From Diphasiastrum complanatum (taxonomy: Eukaryota > Streptophyta > Lycopodiopsida > Lycopodiales > Lycopodiaceae): 64,000 nt of DNA. Within the stretch, counting starts at the first letter, position 1. Every line of letters starts with the position of its first letter. The notes beneath the pieces are model-generated. The model did not search any database. It had not been told where the DNA came from and saw only the letters and a program-made list of their open reading frames with translations. A program made the position numbers and the translations under genes. The stretch lies in assembly GCA_029204225.1 (NCBI GenBank), contig CM055095.1, positions 57,992,865 to 58,056,864 on the forward strand. The letters are read 5' to 3'. Positions 39,001-45,672 of this stretch are shown here, piece after piece.

Positions 39001-40230
39001 ATAAACCCTTTCACATGAGGAATCAAAATTGCTTGCCAACTAAAAAAAGTAAAGACCCATCAAGGTGGGTCAAACCTACATATTTGGAGAAAAAGGCCAC
39101 AACCCATTTATTGCAACTTGGAAAGCTTATATGCTACTCTCCCAGAAATCCAGCCCGTAATAATGTAAACTTCCTCCGAAGCTGGCATTGCCAAGATTGC
39201 TAAAGGACAAAGGTACTCTAAAAATTTGATAATCTTTTTATTATCAAAATTAAAGTTGTTCTTCATGTTTTGAAATTTATCAAGAACCTCTTATCCAATG
39301 ATAAGTAGTATCATTGATCAAACAAAACACTATTGAATTCATTGTGTTGTCATGCAAACTAAAGTCACTAGTGGAATTTTAGAGCACAATAGGAATTTGT
39401 GAAGGATCCTGGAACCAAGTGGCCGGCATCACACCAGACAAAGCCCTTAGATGACCAACATGCTCAAGCAGCAAGTGACATGTTGCTGTATCAATGATTG
39501 TGATGCAAAGAACCTCTAGAAGGTGAAAGGAGGATACCCCGAAGTGCCCTAACTGAATCCAAATACCCTTTTAGCTAACCGTGTGTTTCAAAAAGTAGTA
39601 ATCATCCATTTTTGTGTGAAAGTGGCTACAAGCACAACATTGTTATAACATGCAAAACCATGCAAAGGCAGTACCGGCGGGTGCAACAACGTAAATACGA
39701 GGCAAGAAAATAACAATTAAAATACTGGTATAAATCCATGAACTGAACGGATCACACAGCAGATAAAGCATGATTTTCATTAGATAAGACCAACAGCAAT
39801 GCCTTCATGTGTTATAATACTCCTGATACGTTCTGACCGACCACCAGAGCTACATGACCGATGGAGGGAACAAGATGATTCTGGATCTACGAACTACAGC
39901 CCTGAATCCCTACTAACAAAAACTCGCAGCTCAAAATTCGAACAAAATATTTTGATCTGAAATCAGTTCCTCTACGCCGGAGATGAGTTCCAGAAATAGG
40001 CCACAATAAGCCAAATAAAGGAGGCAGAAGATATAAAATTCTACAGAAACCTGATCACATGAAAAAGAAAGCGTACGTTAAAATTTTCAAAATTTTCATG
40101 TGAAGGCAATGTACGAAAAGTACCTGCTGTTCGACCAGATGAACGCGGGTGCCATGGCCGCCGCGGATGAAGACACCAAGTGCAAGAGAGCGATGGCGGG
40201 TAGCAAGAAGAGCCATGTCAGTCTCGCCAT
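16021..40230 (-). CDS. V-ATPase subunit S1 (Ac45/Voa1)-like type I membrane protein, eight exons
   Basis: Exons in coding order: 40124-40230, 38534-38627, 28478-28525, 25120-25182, 22086-22286, 21879-21978, 16234-16439, 16021-16113. Every intron is GT-AG, the phases match, and the 912-nt frame has no internal stop (303 residues). Residues 1-25 form a signal peptide (MARLTWLFLLPAIALLHLVS then SSAAA). The luminal part has VDYQIFTPKSL (about 45-55), LFLVFIGHE (75-83), a predicted glycosylation site NFS at 111, KTDVLVICG, and YIAFYVSDL (222-230), then NETFCDEIC (253-261). The membrane span is GIVLIFILVIGICCMAG (274-290), followed by the tail SPSRFEAPKES. Span plus a T/S..RF[ED] tail is characteristic of the family, which helps assemble the V-ATPase in the ER and Golgi. 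The family name is from memory of plant and animal members. The model is strong, the name less so. Introns are 1.5, 10.0, 3.3, 2.8, 0.11, 5.4 and 0.12 kb. Confidence 0.78.
17820..18650 (+). pseudogene. LINE endonuclease-domain fragment in intron 6
   Basis: Blocks in three frames follow the order of a plant L1-type ORF2 endonuclease. METNESQKRALPNF (about 17938-17980) corresponds to the LQET/METN region. GSDVYIGA then FPLEPSTL (about 18147-18190) corresponds to DVYIA.YFPP. RWSRLLHLAESHELVISDGLDR, then DFTCHPHSGHSVVDYFV (about 18387-18515) corresponds to the C-terminal NG..D and S.VDY motifs. Stops and shifts separate them. No reverse transcriptase follows. The copy lies antisense to the host gene. 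Confidence 0.72.
18655..19020 (-). pseudogene. Unidentified coding remnant with a coiled-coil-like segment
   Basis: The minus strand has two overlapping open frames that read as one protein with a frameshift near 18845: ALDMMRIVHAVVSPKQFDAT, then LDGYEGILKEEDPQAR, continuing as ANPDKLLDLCSS and LLSNLVRVIQTMIDEKTAME with KRISKLGSE. The residue composition looks like real protein rather than noise, and the last part has heptad-like spacing. I do not recognise the family. It sits between the LINE endonuclease piece and a LINE 3' tail, so it may be a retroposed gene fragment or part of the element. Confidence 0.4.
19215..19262 (+). mobile_element. LINE 3' tail with stem-loop
   Basis: TCTTATATGCCTTTTGGCAT and the following GGAAAAGATATTAATAAAGC match the tail at 31668-31710 almost exactly. 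ATGCC (19224-19228) and GGCAT (19233-19237) form a hairpin with a TTTT loop. AATAAA is at 19250-19255. A T-rich and C-rich run follows. Shared 3' ends of this kind are how some LINEs are recognised by their reverse transcriptase. Confidence 0.7.
19788..21690. repeat. Array of GTTCC/GGAAC palindromes in intron 6
   Basis: The 8-mer TTCNNGAA occurs at 19798, 20352, 21100, 21353, 21365, 21377, 21632 and 21646; about 0.5 is expected by chance in 1.9 kb. A perfect 32-bp palindrome lies at 21353-21384, centred on TTCCGGAA. A perfect 26-bp palindrome lies at 20375-20400 (core GGATCGCGATCC). Hairpins are at 21601-21619 (GGACAGCG/CGCTGTCC) and 21658-21687 (CCATGCAGCG/CGCTGCATGG). A module of about 65 bases recurs at 19788, 21088 and 21361: palindromic GTTCC words, then GGGAAACCC.ATTAGGGTTTCC-like inverted repeat, then an A/T run. 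No transposase was seen. Confidence 0.85.
22287..25119. other. Intron 4 of the host gene, no recognised insert
   Basis: 2833 bases between exons 5 and 4. An open minus-strand frame at 24357-24584 (LQLIKRIYDELFWPLQIELT) was not assignable. No terminal repeats or known domains were seen. Confidence 0.5.
25304..25470 (+). repeat. 85-bp tandem duplication in intron 3
   Basis: Copies start at 25304 and 25389 with TGTGCAAAACTT.ATCCA and both end with TTCTATCTAGTATGC. They differ by substitutions and small gaps. Confidence 0.85.
26912..27150. repeat. Array of GGTTC/GAACC palindromes in intron 3
   Basis: The unit CACGGTTCTCAGAACCGTG (26912-26930, palindromic except for its centre base) recurs almost intact at about 27113-27132. 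Between and beyond them are many ACGGTTCA and TGAACCGTGG words in both orientations, separated by an AT-rich block. The layout (palindrome-rich ends around about 130 bases of A/T) resembles a short non-autonomous element, but no target duplication was identified. Confidence 0.8.
27395..27900 (+). pseudogene. Ty3/gypsy RNase H and integrase-finger fragment in intron 3
   Basis: Blocks in order: LVINHQPI, YFLSQPHYF (RNase H substrate-binding region), SNCIADALSQH (the ADALSR end of RNase H), then CVPSDCDSQLKILHEVLIG and QKTLQCLLPH, then MQLHDYLVACTFY, the region leading to the integrase zinc finger. Frames shift and stops occur. Expected second finger residues are changed (CTFY instead of C..C). 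It is antisense to the host gene. Confidence 0.72.
29342..29460. repeat. Third palindromic GTTCC/GGAAC cluster, in intron 2
   Basis: GTTCCTTGGGAAC, CCGTTCCGTTCC, TTCCTAAGGAATGGAAC, and GGTTCCGTTTCGTTCCATTCC occur within 100 bases. The composition is close to the arrays in introns 6 and 3 but the exact words differ. Nothing coding is nearby. Confidence 0.7.
30094..30164. repeat. Compound microsatellite (CT)n(GCA)n
   Basis: (CT)n at 30094-30132 runs directly into about ten GCA units at 30133-30164. Confidence 0.97.
30165..30600. repeat. C-rich irregular repeat of CATCGCTACC words
   Basis: A strongly pyrimidine-biased stretch with repeated GCCATCGCTACC-type words. A similar stretch with CTCCATCGCTGC words lies at 31740-31990, on the other side of the LINE ORF1 copy. 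The open frames here are compositional artefacts. Confidence 0.75.
30623..31509 (+). pseudogene. LINE ORF1-like nucleic-acid-binding protein, one frameshift
   Basis: Starts MADWQSVKRKGKKTPPP, then a Pro/Ser/Thr-rich linker, then a coiled-coil segment (IIKKQAFQISTLENTVLALQ; after a frameshift near 31003, ILEVEQQLEQSKSSWADVLK), then an RRM-like and C-terminal domain. Recognisable parts are DLKALNVRVRG, AAWVGK, TVFLRFKDALLRQKVLRKR and the IFMDEDLTPIQWTERKKI block typical of L1-type ORF1 (..DEDLTP.....R..). ORF1 proteins coat element RNA. The coding after the frameshift is open to the TGA at 31507-31509. No ORF2 follows; the 3' tail begins at once. The copy lies antisense to the host gene in intron 2. 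Confidence 0.72.
31510..31735 (+). mobile_element. 3' tail of the ORF1-only LINE, with hairpin and (CTTT)n
   Basis: About 225 bases of non-coding tail. ATGCC (31675-31679) and GGCAT (31684-31688) flank a TTTT loop; AATAAA is at 31701-31706; a CTTT repeat ends it. The last 45 bases match the tail at 19215-19262. Confidence 0.75.
31740..31990. repeat. C-rich irregular repeat of CTCCATCGCTGC words
   Basis: Counterpart of 30165-30600, after the LINE. Translations are low-complexity Leu/Pro/Cys runs and are not genes. Confidence 0.7.
32097..32858 (+). pseudogene. Unidentified protein-like frames with one frameshift, in intron 2
   Basis: A splice-acceptor-like TTATTGTAG at 32077-32085 precedes an ATG at 32097 opening MDTNTILSNRKRKSLVLM, then KISELRPRQLGIEKVLQTA and YDFLTVPEHAEIVQKMIDAA to a stop at 32441-32443. 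A second frame overlapping it continues with VVKSMCNTLNAHYKQANAKR, DICCELKDLISKIKRGDHG, and EVPVDWIKRMCGEVAKQNHW to a stop at 32856-32858. The residue use is gene-like and one shift near 32440 would join them. I recognise no domain. It may be a retroposed or captured host gene, or a nested gene in which the first exon is upstream. It is antisense to the surrounding gene. Confidence 0.42.
34312..34399. repeat. (CT)44 microsatellite
   Basis: An 88-base uninterrupted CT tract, directly past the 3' end of the hAT transposase remnant. Confidence 0.98.
34400..35928 (-). pseudogene. hAT-family transposase (BED finger, DUF659-type), frameshifted
   Basis: Minus strand from the ATG at 35928: MAASPIWDEVESLHDKKWRC then PFC, a one-base shift, then KEFIGNASQVRAHLG and GIGLCTLIP, together a BED-type zinc finger for DNA binding. 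A Pro-rich linker follows. The catalytic core resumes in shifted frames: KFAVCGPSYTAPTTNALRC, WDSYDCSIMADGWTDRRKRP and LINIIVSSCYGSMCLHSVDA, then after another shift VHTAEYIYDIIRQAIQEVGP. Likely introns (about 34859-34985 and 34516-34627) separate VATDNTSN, PSIVRTPCAAHSLDLLLHSI and LDFKKPAPTRFAYQFIMLEQ. The product would cut and move hAT DNA. At least three shifts make it inactive. It is in the same orientation as the host gene. Confidence 0.82.
35928..36004. repeat. (CT)n microsatellite at the hAT start codon
   Basis: 77 bases. On the minus strand the (GA)n tract ends exactly at the hAT ATG, so it lies in the presumed 5'UTR. Confidence 0.97.
36058..36187. repeat. Cluster of GACGC/GCGTC words upstream of the hAT gene
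   Basis: Seven copies of GACGC in both orientations occur in about 130 bases (CAGACGCG, CGCGTCCC, GGCGTCCG, GGACGCCA, AGACGCGG, GGACGCGA, GGACGCGC). Subterminal arrays of a short motif are the usual BED-finger binding sites of hAT elements. No terminal inverted repeat or 8-bp duplication was identified, so this is a suggestion. Confidence 0.5.
36200..36400 (+). pseudogene. Copia gag fragment
   Basis: SITNYTKNVKDLEDQLTTIG then VSVQDK matches the middle of copia gag (relatives: S...HL..FKDL.DQLA.IG..V.D). The rest is missing. Confidence 0.6.
36420..36833 (+). mobile_element. Probable retroposed sequence ending in poly(A)
   Basis: About 400 non-coding bases end in an 18-base A run (36816-36833). 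TATA-like ACTATAAGTAGG is at about 36622. It may be LTR-derived sequence or a SINE-like copy. No flanking duplication was established. Confidence 0.4.
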
Positions 40231-40330
40231 CGCTGATGCTGCTGCCAATTAGGGTTTCTTAGAACACAGTATATATCGAGTGCTTTGGAATTAGGGTTTC
40301 TTAGAAAACCATATATGTAAGAGCTGTGCT
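40231..40330 (-). promoter_or_regulatory. Proximal promoter/5'UTR with duplicated telo-box
   Basis: Upstream of the ATG at 40230, AAACCCTAA (minus strand) occurs at 40249-40257 and again at 40291-40299. Each lies inside a repeated AATTAGGGTTTCTTAGAA word, so a segment of about 41 bases is duplicated. Telo-boxes of this sequence are common near transcription starts of plant housekeeping and translation genes. TATATA-like words lie between the copies (about 40270-40275) and beyond the second (about 40307-40312). The transcription start is not determined. Confidence 0.5.
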
Positions 40331-40442
40331 AAATCTGGCATAGAACTAGAATTATGGCCAAATTGGCCCAATTTCCCAAATTAACTTTGTTCATGAATTG
40401 AGATCATACCCACGTAGGTGGCACAAAAGGCAAATAGTATGA

Positions 40443-40738
40443 AGCAGTTGTAGTCCTTGTTGGAGTGCAATATTTTGTGCTTAGTAGATTCAATCCTTGA
40501 GTAGTATTAGGCACTTTATTATGTAATCAATTTTGGTTCCCTAAAGGAGGTCAGGCAAATAATTAACTGGACGATTGGAGCCCTTTAGTTCATGTGAATT
40601 GATAGCTTCAATTCATATGAAAGCTCATACAGAGCAAATTGTGTATAAAGTAGTTGTTGTCCTTGTTAGAGTGCGATATTTTTTGCTTCGTAGATTCAAT
40701 TTTGGAGTAGTACTTGGCACTTTGTTATGTATTCCTTG
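40443..40738 (+). repeat. Diverged direct repeat upstream of the host gene
   Basis: An 85-base unit at about 40443-40530 (AGTCCTTGTTGGAGTGCAAT, then GTAGATTCAAT, GGCACTTTATTATGTA) recurs at about 40649-40735 with several substitutions. The function is unknown. Confidence 0.8.
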
Positions 40739-40909
40739 TTTTTTCACCTCAAGATCATGGGGTTTAGAAGGCAAGTGTTGGGGTTGTGTGTGTGTTCTCT
40801 ACAAGGCAGACAGTGGAAGTGAGCCTCGAATTTGCCTCCCCAACAAAGAAAAACAATGAATCGTATCGAACTACTGAAATTCAGACAATTACTTAGATCC
40901 TTCGTCTGA

Positions 40910-41244
40910 TTAGTAGTTGTAGCTACCTCTGTAATAAAGGAGATTGTCTAGCTCATAAGATTACTCCGGAATCTAAAATTTTAATAGATCAGACCAATTA
41001 TACTCCATTGCGACAATCAGAGCTACATAACTCTTTCTCTCAACCCACGAACTCACTCTAGAACTAAGTATATTGAAGTTCAATATCATTATCTAAGAGA
41101 AATAGTTCAGAATAAGAATGTCGAATTAAGTTACTGTCATACCGATAGTATGTTGGGCTGATTTTCTAACAAAGTCATTGTCAAAAGAAAAACATGATAC
41201 CTTAGTTAGTATGTTAAATCTTCATTCAGGTTCCTAATAGTAAG
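40910..41244 (+). pseudogene. Copia RNase H fragment
   Basis: VATSVIKEIV, then LIRLLRN, PIILHCDNQSYITLSLNP, RTHSRTKYIEVQYHYLRE and VELSYCHTDSMLG form the end of a copia RNase H, including the DNQS catalytic block. Stops interrupt it at 40939-40941 and after MLG. It is followed directly by a purine tract and LTR-like sequence, so it is the 3' end of an element whose 5' part is missing. Confidence 0.78.
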
Positions 41245-41966
41245 CTTAAGGGGGAGTGGAGTTTAAACTTACTCCTACTCACCTAATTCTATCTTATGAG
41301 TACTCGTGTACAATGTAAATACTCACTCTCTACAACAGTCTGTAGAAATGAAGTATTATTCGAGACAGTCTGTAGTCACGCATATTTGAACAGTCTAATT
41401 AAATACACGGATATTCAAAGGAGAGCAACTATCGAAGTATCGACATTGCCGAACTATCGAATGTCGAATGGTATGACTCAAAATGGAGCTCTTCCTCTGC
41501 CGCGAATCCAAAACAGACTATGCCACCGTTCGAACGTGCTACTATTTATAATAATTGCTCTTGTCATGACTATAGATTGTACAGTTTGCACTAAACAGTT
41601 TAGCATTATCATCTCAACACTACATCGTGCCTCACACATGTTCACAAGACCAAGTAAGACACGATCACTATAATTTTGCACATATATACAACAAATCAGA
41701 ATAAGCAGATGTTGTGAGAATTAGAGTTCAAATAAGAACTCAATTGTATCATGCTATTTGACTCCTTAGAATCAAATGTCACGAGAGAGTAAGAGTAATT
41801 CAAGCAGATAGAGAGATTGCTTTATCTCTAATAAACATAATACGATCGTAGTGCTTAGCGGACAACTACTGTTAACTCTTATCGGTCATAGGATTCACCT
41901 TTTCGTGATCTAATCGTTGTATTATAACAACTTAATTTACAGATTCTCTATTTTGCTTTACGTGCA
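41245..41966 (+). repeat. Purine tract and probable 3' LTR of the preceding copia fragment
   Basis: CTTAAGGGGGAG (41245-41256) is followed by TGGAGTTTAAAC. The words CTACAACAGTCTGTAGAAAT and CGAGACAGTCTGTAG (41329-41375) resemble LTR sequence of elements B and E (CTACAATCTGCAGAA, CGAGACAGTTTGCAGAAAT). A TATA-like CTATTTATAATA is at about 41541. The right end is placed at a CA near 41966 only by convention. Confidence 0.45.
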
Positions 41967-42014
41967 TTAGCATTGTCGAATGCTCTCTCTTATTCTTCTG
42001 ATTTGAAGATTGCA

Positions 42015-43152
42015 CTGCTATCGATGCTACATCAATCACATCTACCTACGAAGTTCTGGGCAGAAGCTACTGCCACAGCCTGTTATGTACAGAACAGATC
42101 CAGCACCAAAGCCATCAACAACAAAATTTCTTAGGAAGTTTGGCATGGACACAAGCTTGGTGTCAGTCATTTAAAATTTTATGATCCATCCACCAATGTA
42201 GTATTTGTCTCTACGGATGTAATATTTCAAGAACATACATACTATGATTTCAAACAGCCATCCATAAACGATGCTATGTCATTACATCCTATTTTACGTA
42301 GCATGGATTTTTCAAACGATGATGTTCCTTCTACAGAACCTGCAGCTACAACTACAGAAGCCGGGCAGCCGATCATCAGACTAGACCAAGCTAGTTCGAG
42401 CAAATCTGGAGAAACTCAAGAAGAAGCATCATCGCATCTTGATCAACCAAACGTAAATAGACTTCAGAAGAAGATCTATCTTAGCCAGTAGACATATCTA
42501 AAAGGCATTTTAGAAAAATTCCATATGTTTGATTGCAAACCAATTGATACTCCAATGGATCAAAGTATAGTATTGACTAAACCTACTTATGCTGATTTTG
42601 ATAGTGAAGTACTGGACATAGCGAAGTACCCTTATCATTCACTAATAGGATCTTTGATGTATGCAACGTTGTGTACTAGACCAGATTTAGCATACATTGT
42701 TAGCACGTTAAGTCAATTCATGTCTAATCCTAGGATCTCTCATTGGAAAGTATTAAAGAGAGTGATGAGATATATTCAGGGAAGTTTAGATCACATTTTA
42801 TGTTATAATGGAAATGTTATCGACCCACTCATCCTATGAGGCTACTCCGACTCAGATTGGGGAGGAACAGTCTCTACCAAAAAATCTACCTCTAGGTTCT
42901 GTTTCTATCTGGCAGGGGGACCGATTTCGTGGAACTCAAGGAAGCAGAAATTAGTTGCGCTTTCTTTGACGGAGGCAGAGTACATCGCAGCATGTCAAGC
43001 TTCAAAAGAAGCTATATGGATCAGGTTATTGCTTCACGATTTACATCACACTCAGTTCAATAATAGCACCATTCTGTGTGACAACTTGAGTTGTATTTCA
43101 TTGTCACTCAATCCTAGATTTCATGGAAAATCCAAGCACATAGAAATCCAGT
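42015..43152 (+). pseudogene. Element B (left part): copia integrase and RNase H with RT deleted
   Basis: Integrase core end (MLHQSHLPTKFWAEATATAC) is followed by a deletion of about 120 bases relative to element E, then VVFVSTDVIFQEHTYYDFKQ. The RT domain is missing: after LDQPNVN the sequence jumps to LQKKIYLSQ, TAG (42489-42491), YLKGILEKFHM, which in E lies past RT. RNase H continues with LIGSLMYATLCTRPDLAYIV, SDSDWGG, EAEYIAACQASKEAIWIRLL and NPRFHGKSKHIEIQ, where element C interrupts it at a CCAGT duplication. The last part of the gene resumes at 48794. Confidence 0.88.
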
Positions 43153-43438
43153 TGTTATAAGTCAATGATAAACTTCATTGTTACACTTTTTAGTTATTGT
43201 TCTCGATGTACTTTATTATTGACAACTATTACCAGTTGTAATTAGTTGTAGGCTAGTCTAGTAGTCTACTCCTAAGTTTTCTCTCTCTCTCTCTCTATCA
43301 GGGTTCAGGGTTTATATGTACATTTTATATTCAGTATGAAGTTAGTGTGATTAAGTGATATTGTGTGTTCTTCTTCCGCCTCCCTACTTGGTGATTGCTT
43401 ATGGTAAATGCTTGATGTTGCATATCTGATTATTGACA
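43153..43438 (+). repeat. 5' LTR of element C
   Basis: 286 bp, TG...CA ends, paired with 48527-48793. It contains a CT run (about 43281-43297) longer than in the 3' LTR. Confidence 0.93.
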
Positions 43439-43450
43439 TGGTATCAGAGC
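43439..43450 (+). other. Element C primer-binding site
   Basis: TGGTATCAGAGC follows the LTR directly. It is complementary to the 3' end of plant initiator methionine tRNA, the standard primer for copia minus-strand synthesis. Confidence 0.93.
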
Positions 43451-43977
43451 TACGATAGTCCTGCGTGCCTGATCAGTGGATACAGCTTGTCACAAGCTCT
43501 GCAACGAAGTGAGAAAGTCTTTCACAGGAGGTGAAAGCTTGGAGAGACAAAAAAAAATGGCTGGAAGAAATATTTCTTGGTGTATTTTGTAGGTTTTGGA
43601 GCTCACAGTTATTAGTGGGGAACGAAAACACAGTCTCGGAGGCATTGGAAAGGCCAGGGCAGCATCAGACAGATTGAAAATCTGTTGAGTGGGAAAAGTT
43701 TTACAATTCTTTTTTTAGTCTTTGTGAAAAGTGTCATTTGTCAGAGAGTTGTGCTAAGAAATCTCTCATTTGTTTGTTTGGGGTACTGCAAATCACACCA
43801 GACAATTCTAGTACTGCCATTCAAAGTGTTGAGGCTTCATGCCTTTCACATTACTGATATCTGTCTGTTTGAACGATCACTCGTTTCAAAATATTTGCAA
43901 AGAGGAGACGGCGTAGTCGCCACGCCGAAGTAGGGAATATTCCCTCTGAAAGTTCTTATATTCTCTCTTTTTTATAT

Positions 43978-44224
43978 CCGTACCAATATCGGATCCAAGC
44001 GTGCTAGCTGAAAAGAAACCCGAGCAGTTGTACATTCGCGCTCCAGTTCGATATCGCATGTCCGTACTGATATCGGATCCAAGCGCACGAGCTAAAGAGA
44101 ATTATGAGCAGTTGTACATCCGCACTCCAGTCTGATATCGCATGCTCCAATATCGGATCCACGCGCACAAGTTAAAGAGGATCATGAGTAGTCGTACTTC
44201 CGCGCTCCATTCCGATATCAGGTG
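43978..44224 (+). repeat. Three tandem repeats in the element C leader
   Basis: Units at 43978-44060, 44061-44144 and 44145-44224 share ATATCGGATCCAAGCGC, GAGCAGTTGTACATCCGC and CTCCAGT.TGATATCGCATG. Copies differ at scattered positions. They lie between the PBS and gag, where packaging or translation signals are expected. Confidence 0.88.
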
Positions 44225-44291
44225 TATAACCAGAAAAACATACAGTTCTATGGTGTGATAAATTACTTGATCTGGACTCATCTGTTCAGTA

Positions 44292-45672
44292 ATGGCAACT
44301 CTAAACGAGAGTGTCCTCAATGAGTCAAGCAAATTGGAAGGAGCCAGCAACTATGCAATTTGGAAATTCAAACTGAAGAACATTTTGATGGAAAAAGAGC
44401 TATGGGAAATCGTGACAGGCGAGAGACAAGACTAGTGATAGAAGAAGATCAGCGGGCATTTGATAGGAGAAAACGGAAAGCACAAAATGTCATCAACTTA
44501 TCAGTTAGAGATGCAATTATTCCCTACATTTCAGATTCAGAAGGACCAAAAGAAGCATGAGATACGTTGAAGGCATTGTTTGAGACCACAAACACATCTC
44601 AAGAGCTATTCCTGAAGCCGAAGCTGCACACATTGCGGATGGATGATGGTGCAACTGTTGCTGATCACCTACTTAAGATCAAAGAGATTCGTGACCAATT
44701 AGCAGCAGTTGGAGTGCGAGTACAGGATTGTGAGATCATGCAGTTGACATTGAGTAGTTTGAGTGAGTCACATCAGATATTTGTGACAAGCATAGCCACG
44801 CGGGAAAATCTTCCAACCTATGAAGAGTTAGGTGGATTGCTTTTGCAGGAAGAACAACATCAAGAGAACTTGAGTCATCACAACAGGGGATTTGATCAAG
44901 CTCTTGCAGTCAGAGGACGTGGTGGTAGATTTGGTCATGGAAGACACCTCAAATTGTGGACCATTCCAACAATTTCAAGAACAATCCAATGATGGCCCAA
45001 ATCGAGGAAATTGGAATCAAGGCCGAGGTCAAGGACGTGGCTATTCTAGGCAAAATAAACCTGGAAATTGTAGGTATTGCAACAAACCTGGCCACTGGGA
45101 ACATGAATGCTTCAAGAAACAGAAGGAAATGGAACCAAGAAAAGACAAAGGGCAAGCAAGAAATTATGTTGATCAACATCAATTTGATGATTATTATTAT
45201 GAAGACAATTATACTAATCAATATCAATATAATGATGATCAATATGAAGATGATACAGGTGAGAGCTCAAAATTGTTCATTACATCATTAATGACAAGTG
45301 ATGAAACCAAGGATACCTGGTACATTGATAGTGGTGCATCTAAACACATGACTTCAAGGAAAGAATGGTTTTCAGAACTCAAGGAAACTCACAATGGTGA
45401 TGAAGTTGGACAAGTCGATGGTTAAAGGAGTTGGAGTGGTACTAGTGAAGTTAGCCAGCGGAAAGATAAAGCGGATAAGCAATGTGCAATATGTACCTAG
45501 TTTAGCTAACAATCTACTATCTATTAGGATGATGGCTGATCAACAACTCAAGGTTGAGTTTGACAGCGACAAATGTCTTGTCAAAGACATCAAGAATCAC
45601 TACAAAGTGATTGCTACACAAGCTAGAGTCAACGGGAATCGACTCTACAAATTGAATGCGAGATTCACATGA
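44292..45672 (+). pseudogene. Element C gag and protease, shifted and stopped
   Basis: ATG at 44292 opens MATLNESVLNESSKLEG and NYAIWKFKLKNILMEKELWE. A shift near 44415 leads to NVINLSVRDAII, then a TGA at 44558-44560 where relatives have Trp (EAWDTLK). The frame goes on through LKALFETTNTSQELFLKPKL and LGGLLLQEEQ. After another shift, the zinc knuckle CRYCNKPGHWEHEC (about 45070-45111) and an intact protease site WYIDSGASKHMTS (about 45319) follow. A shift near 45415 leads to VQYVPSLANNLLSI and LYKLNARFT at 45672, where similarity to copia stops. The protease catalytic triad is intact, unlike in element A. Confidence 0.87.
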
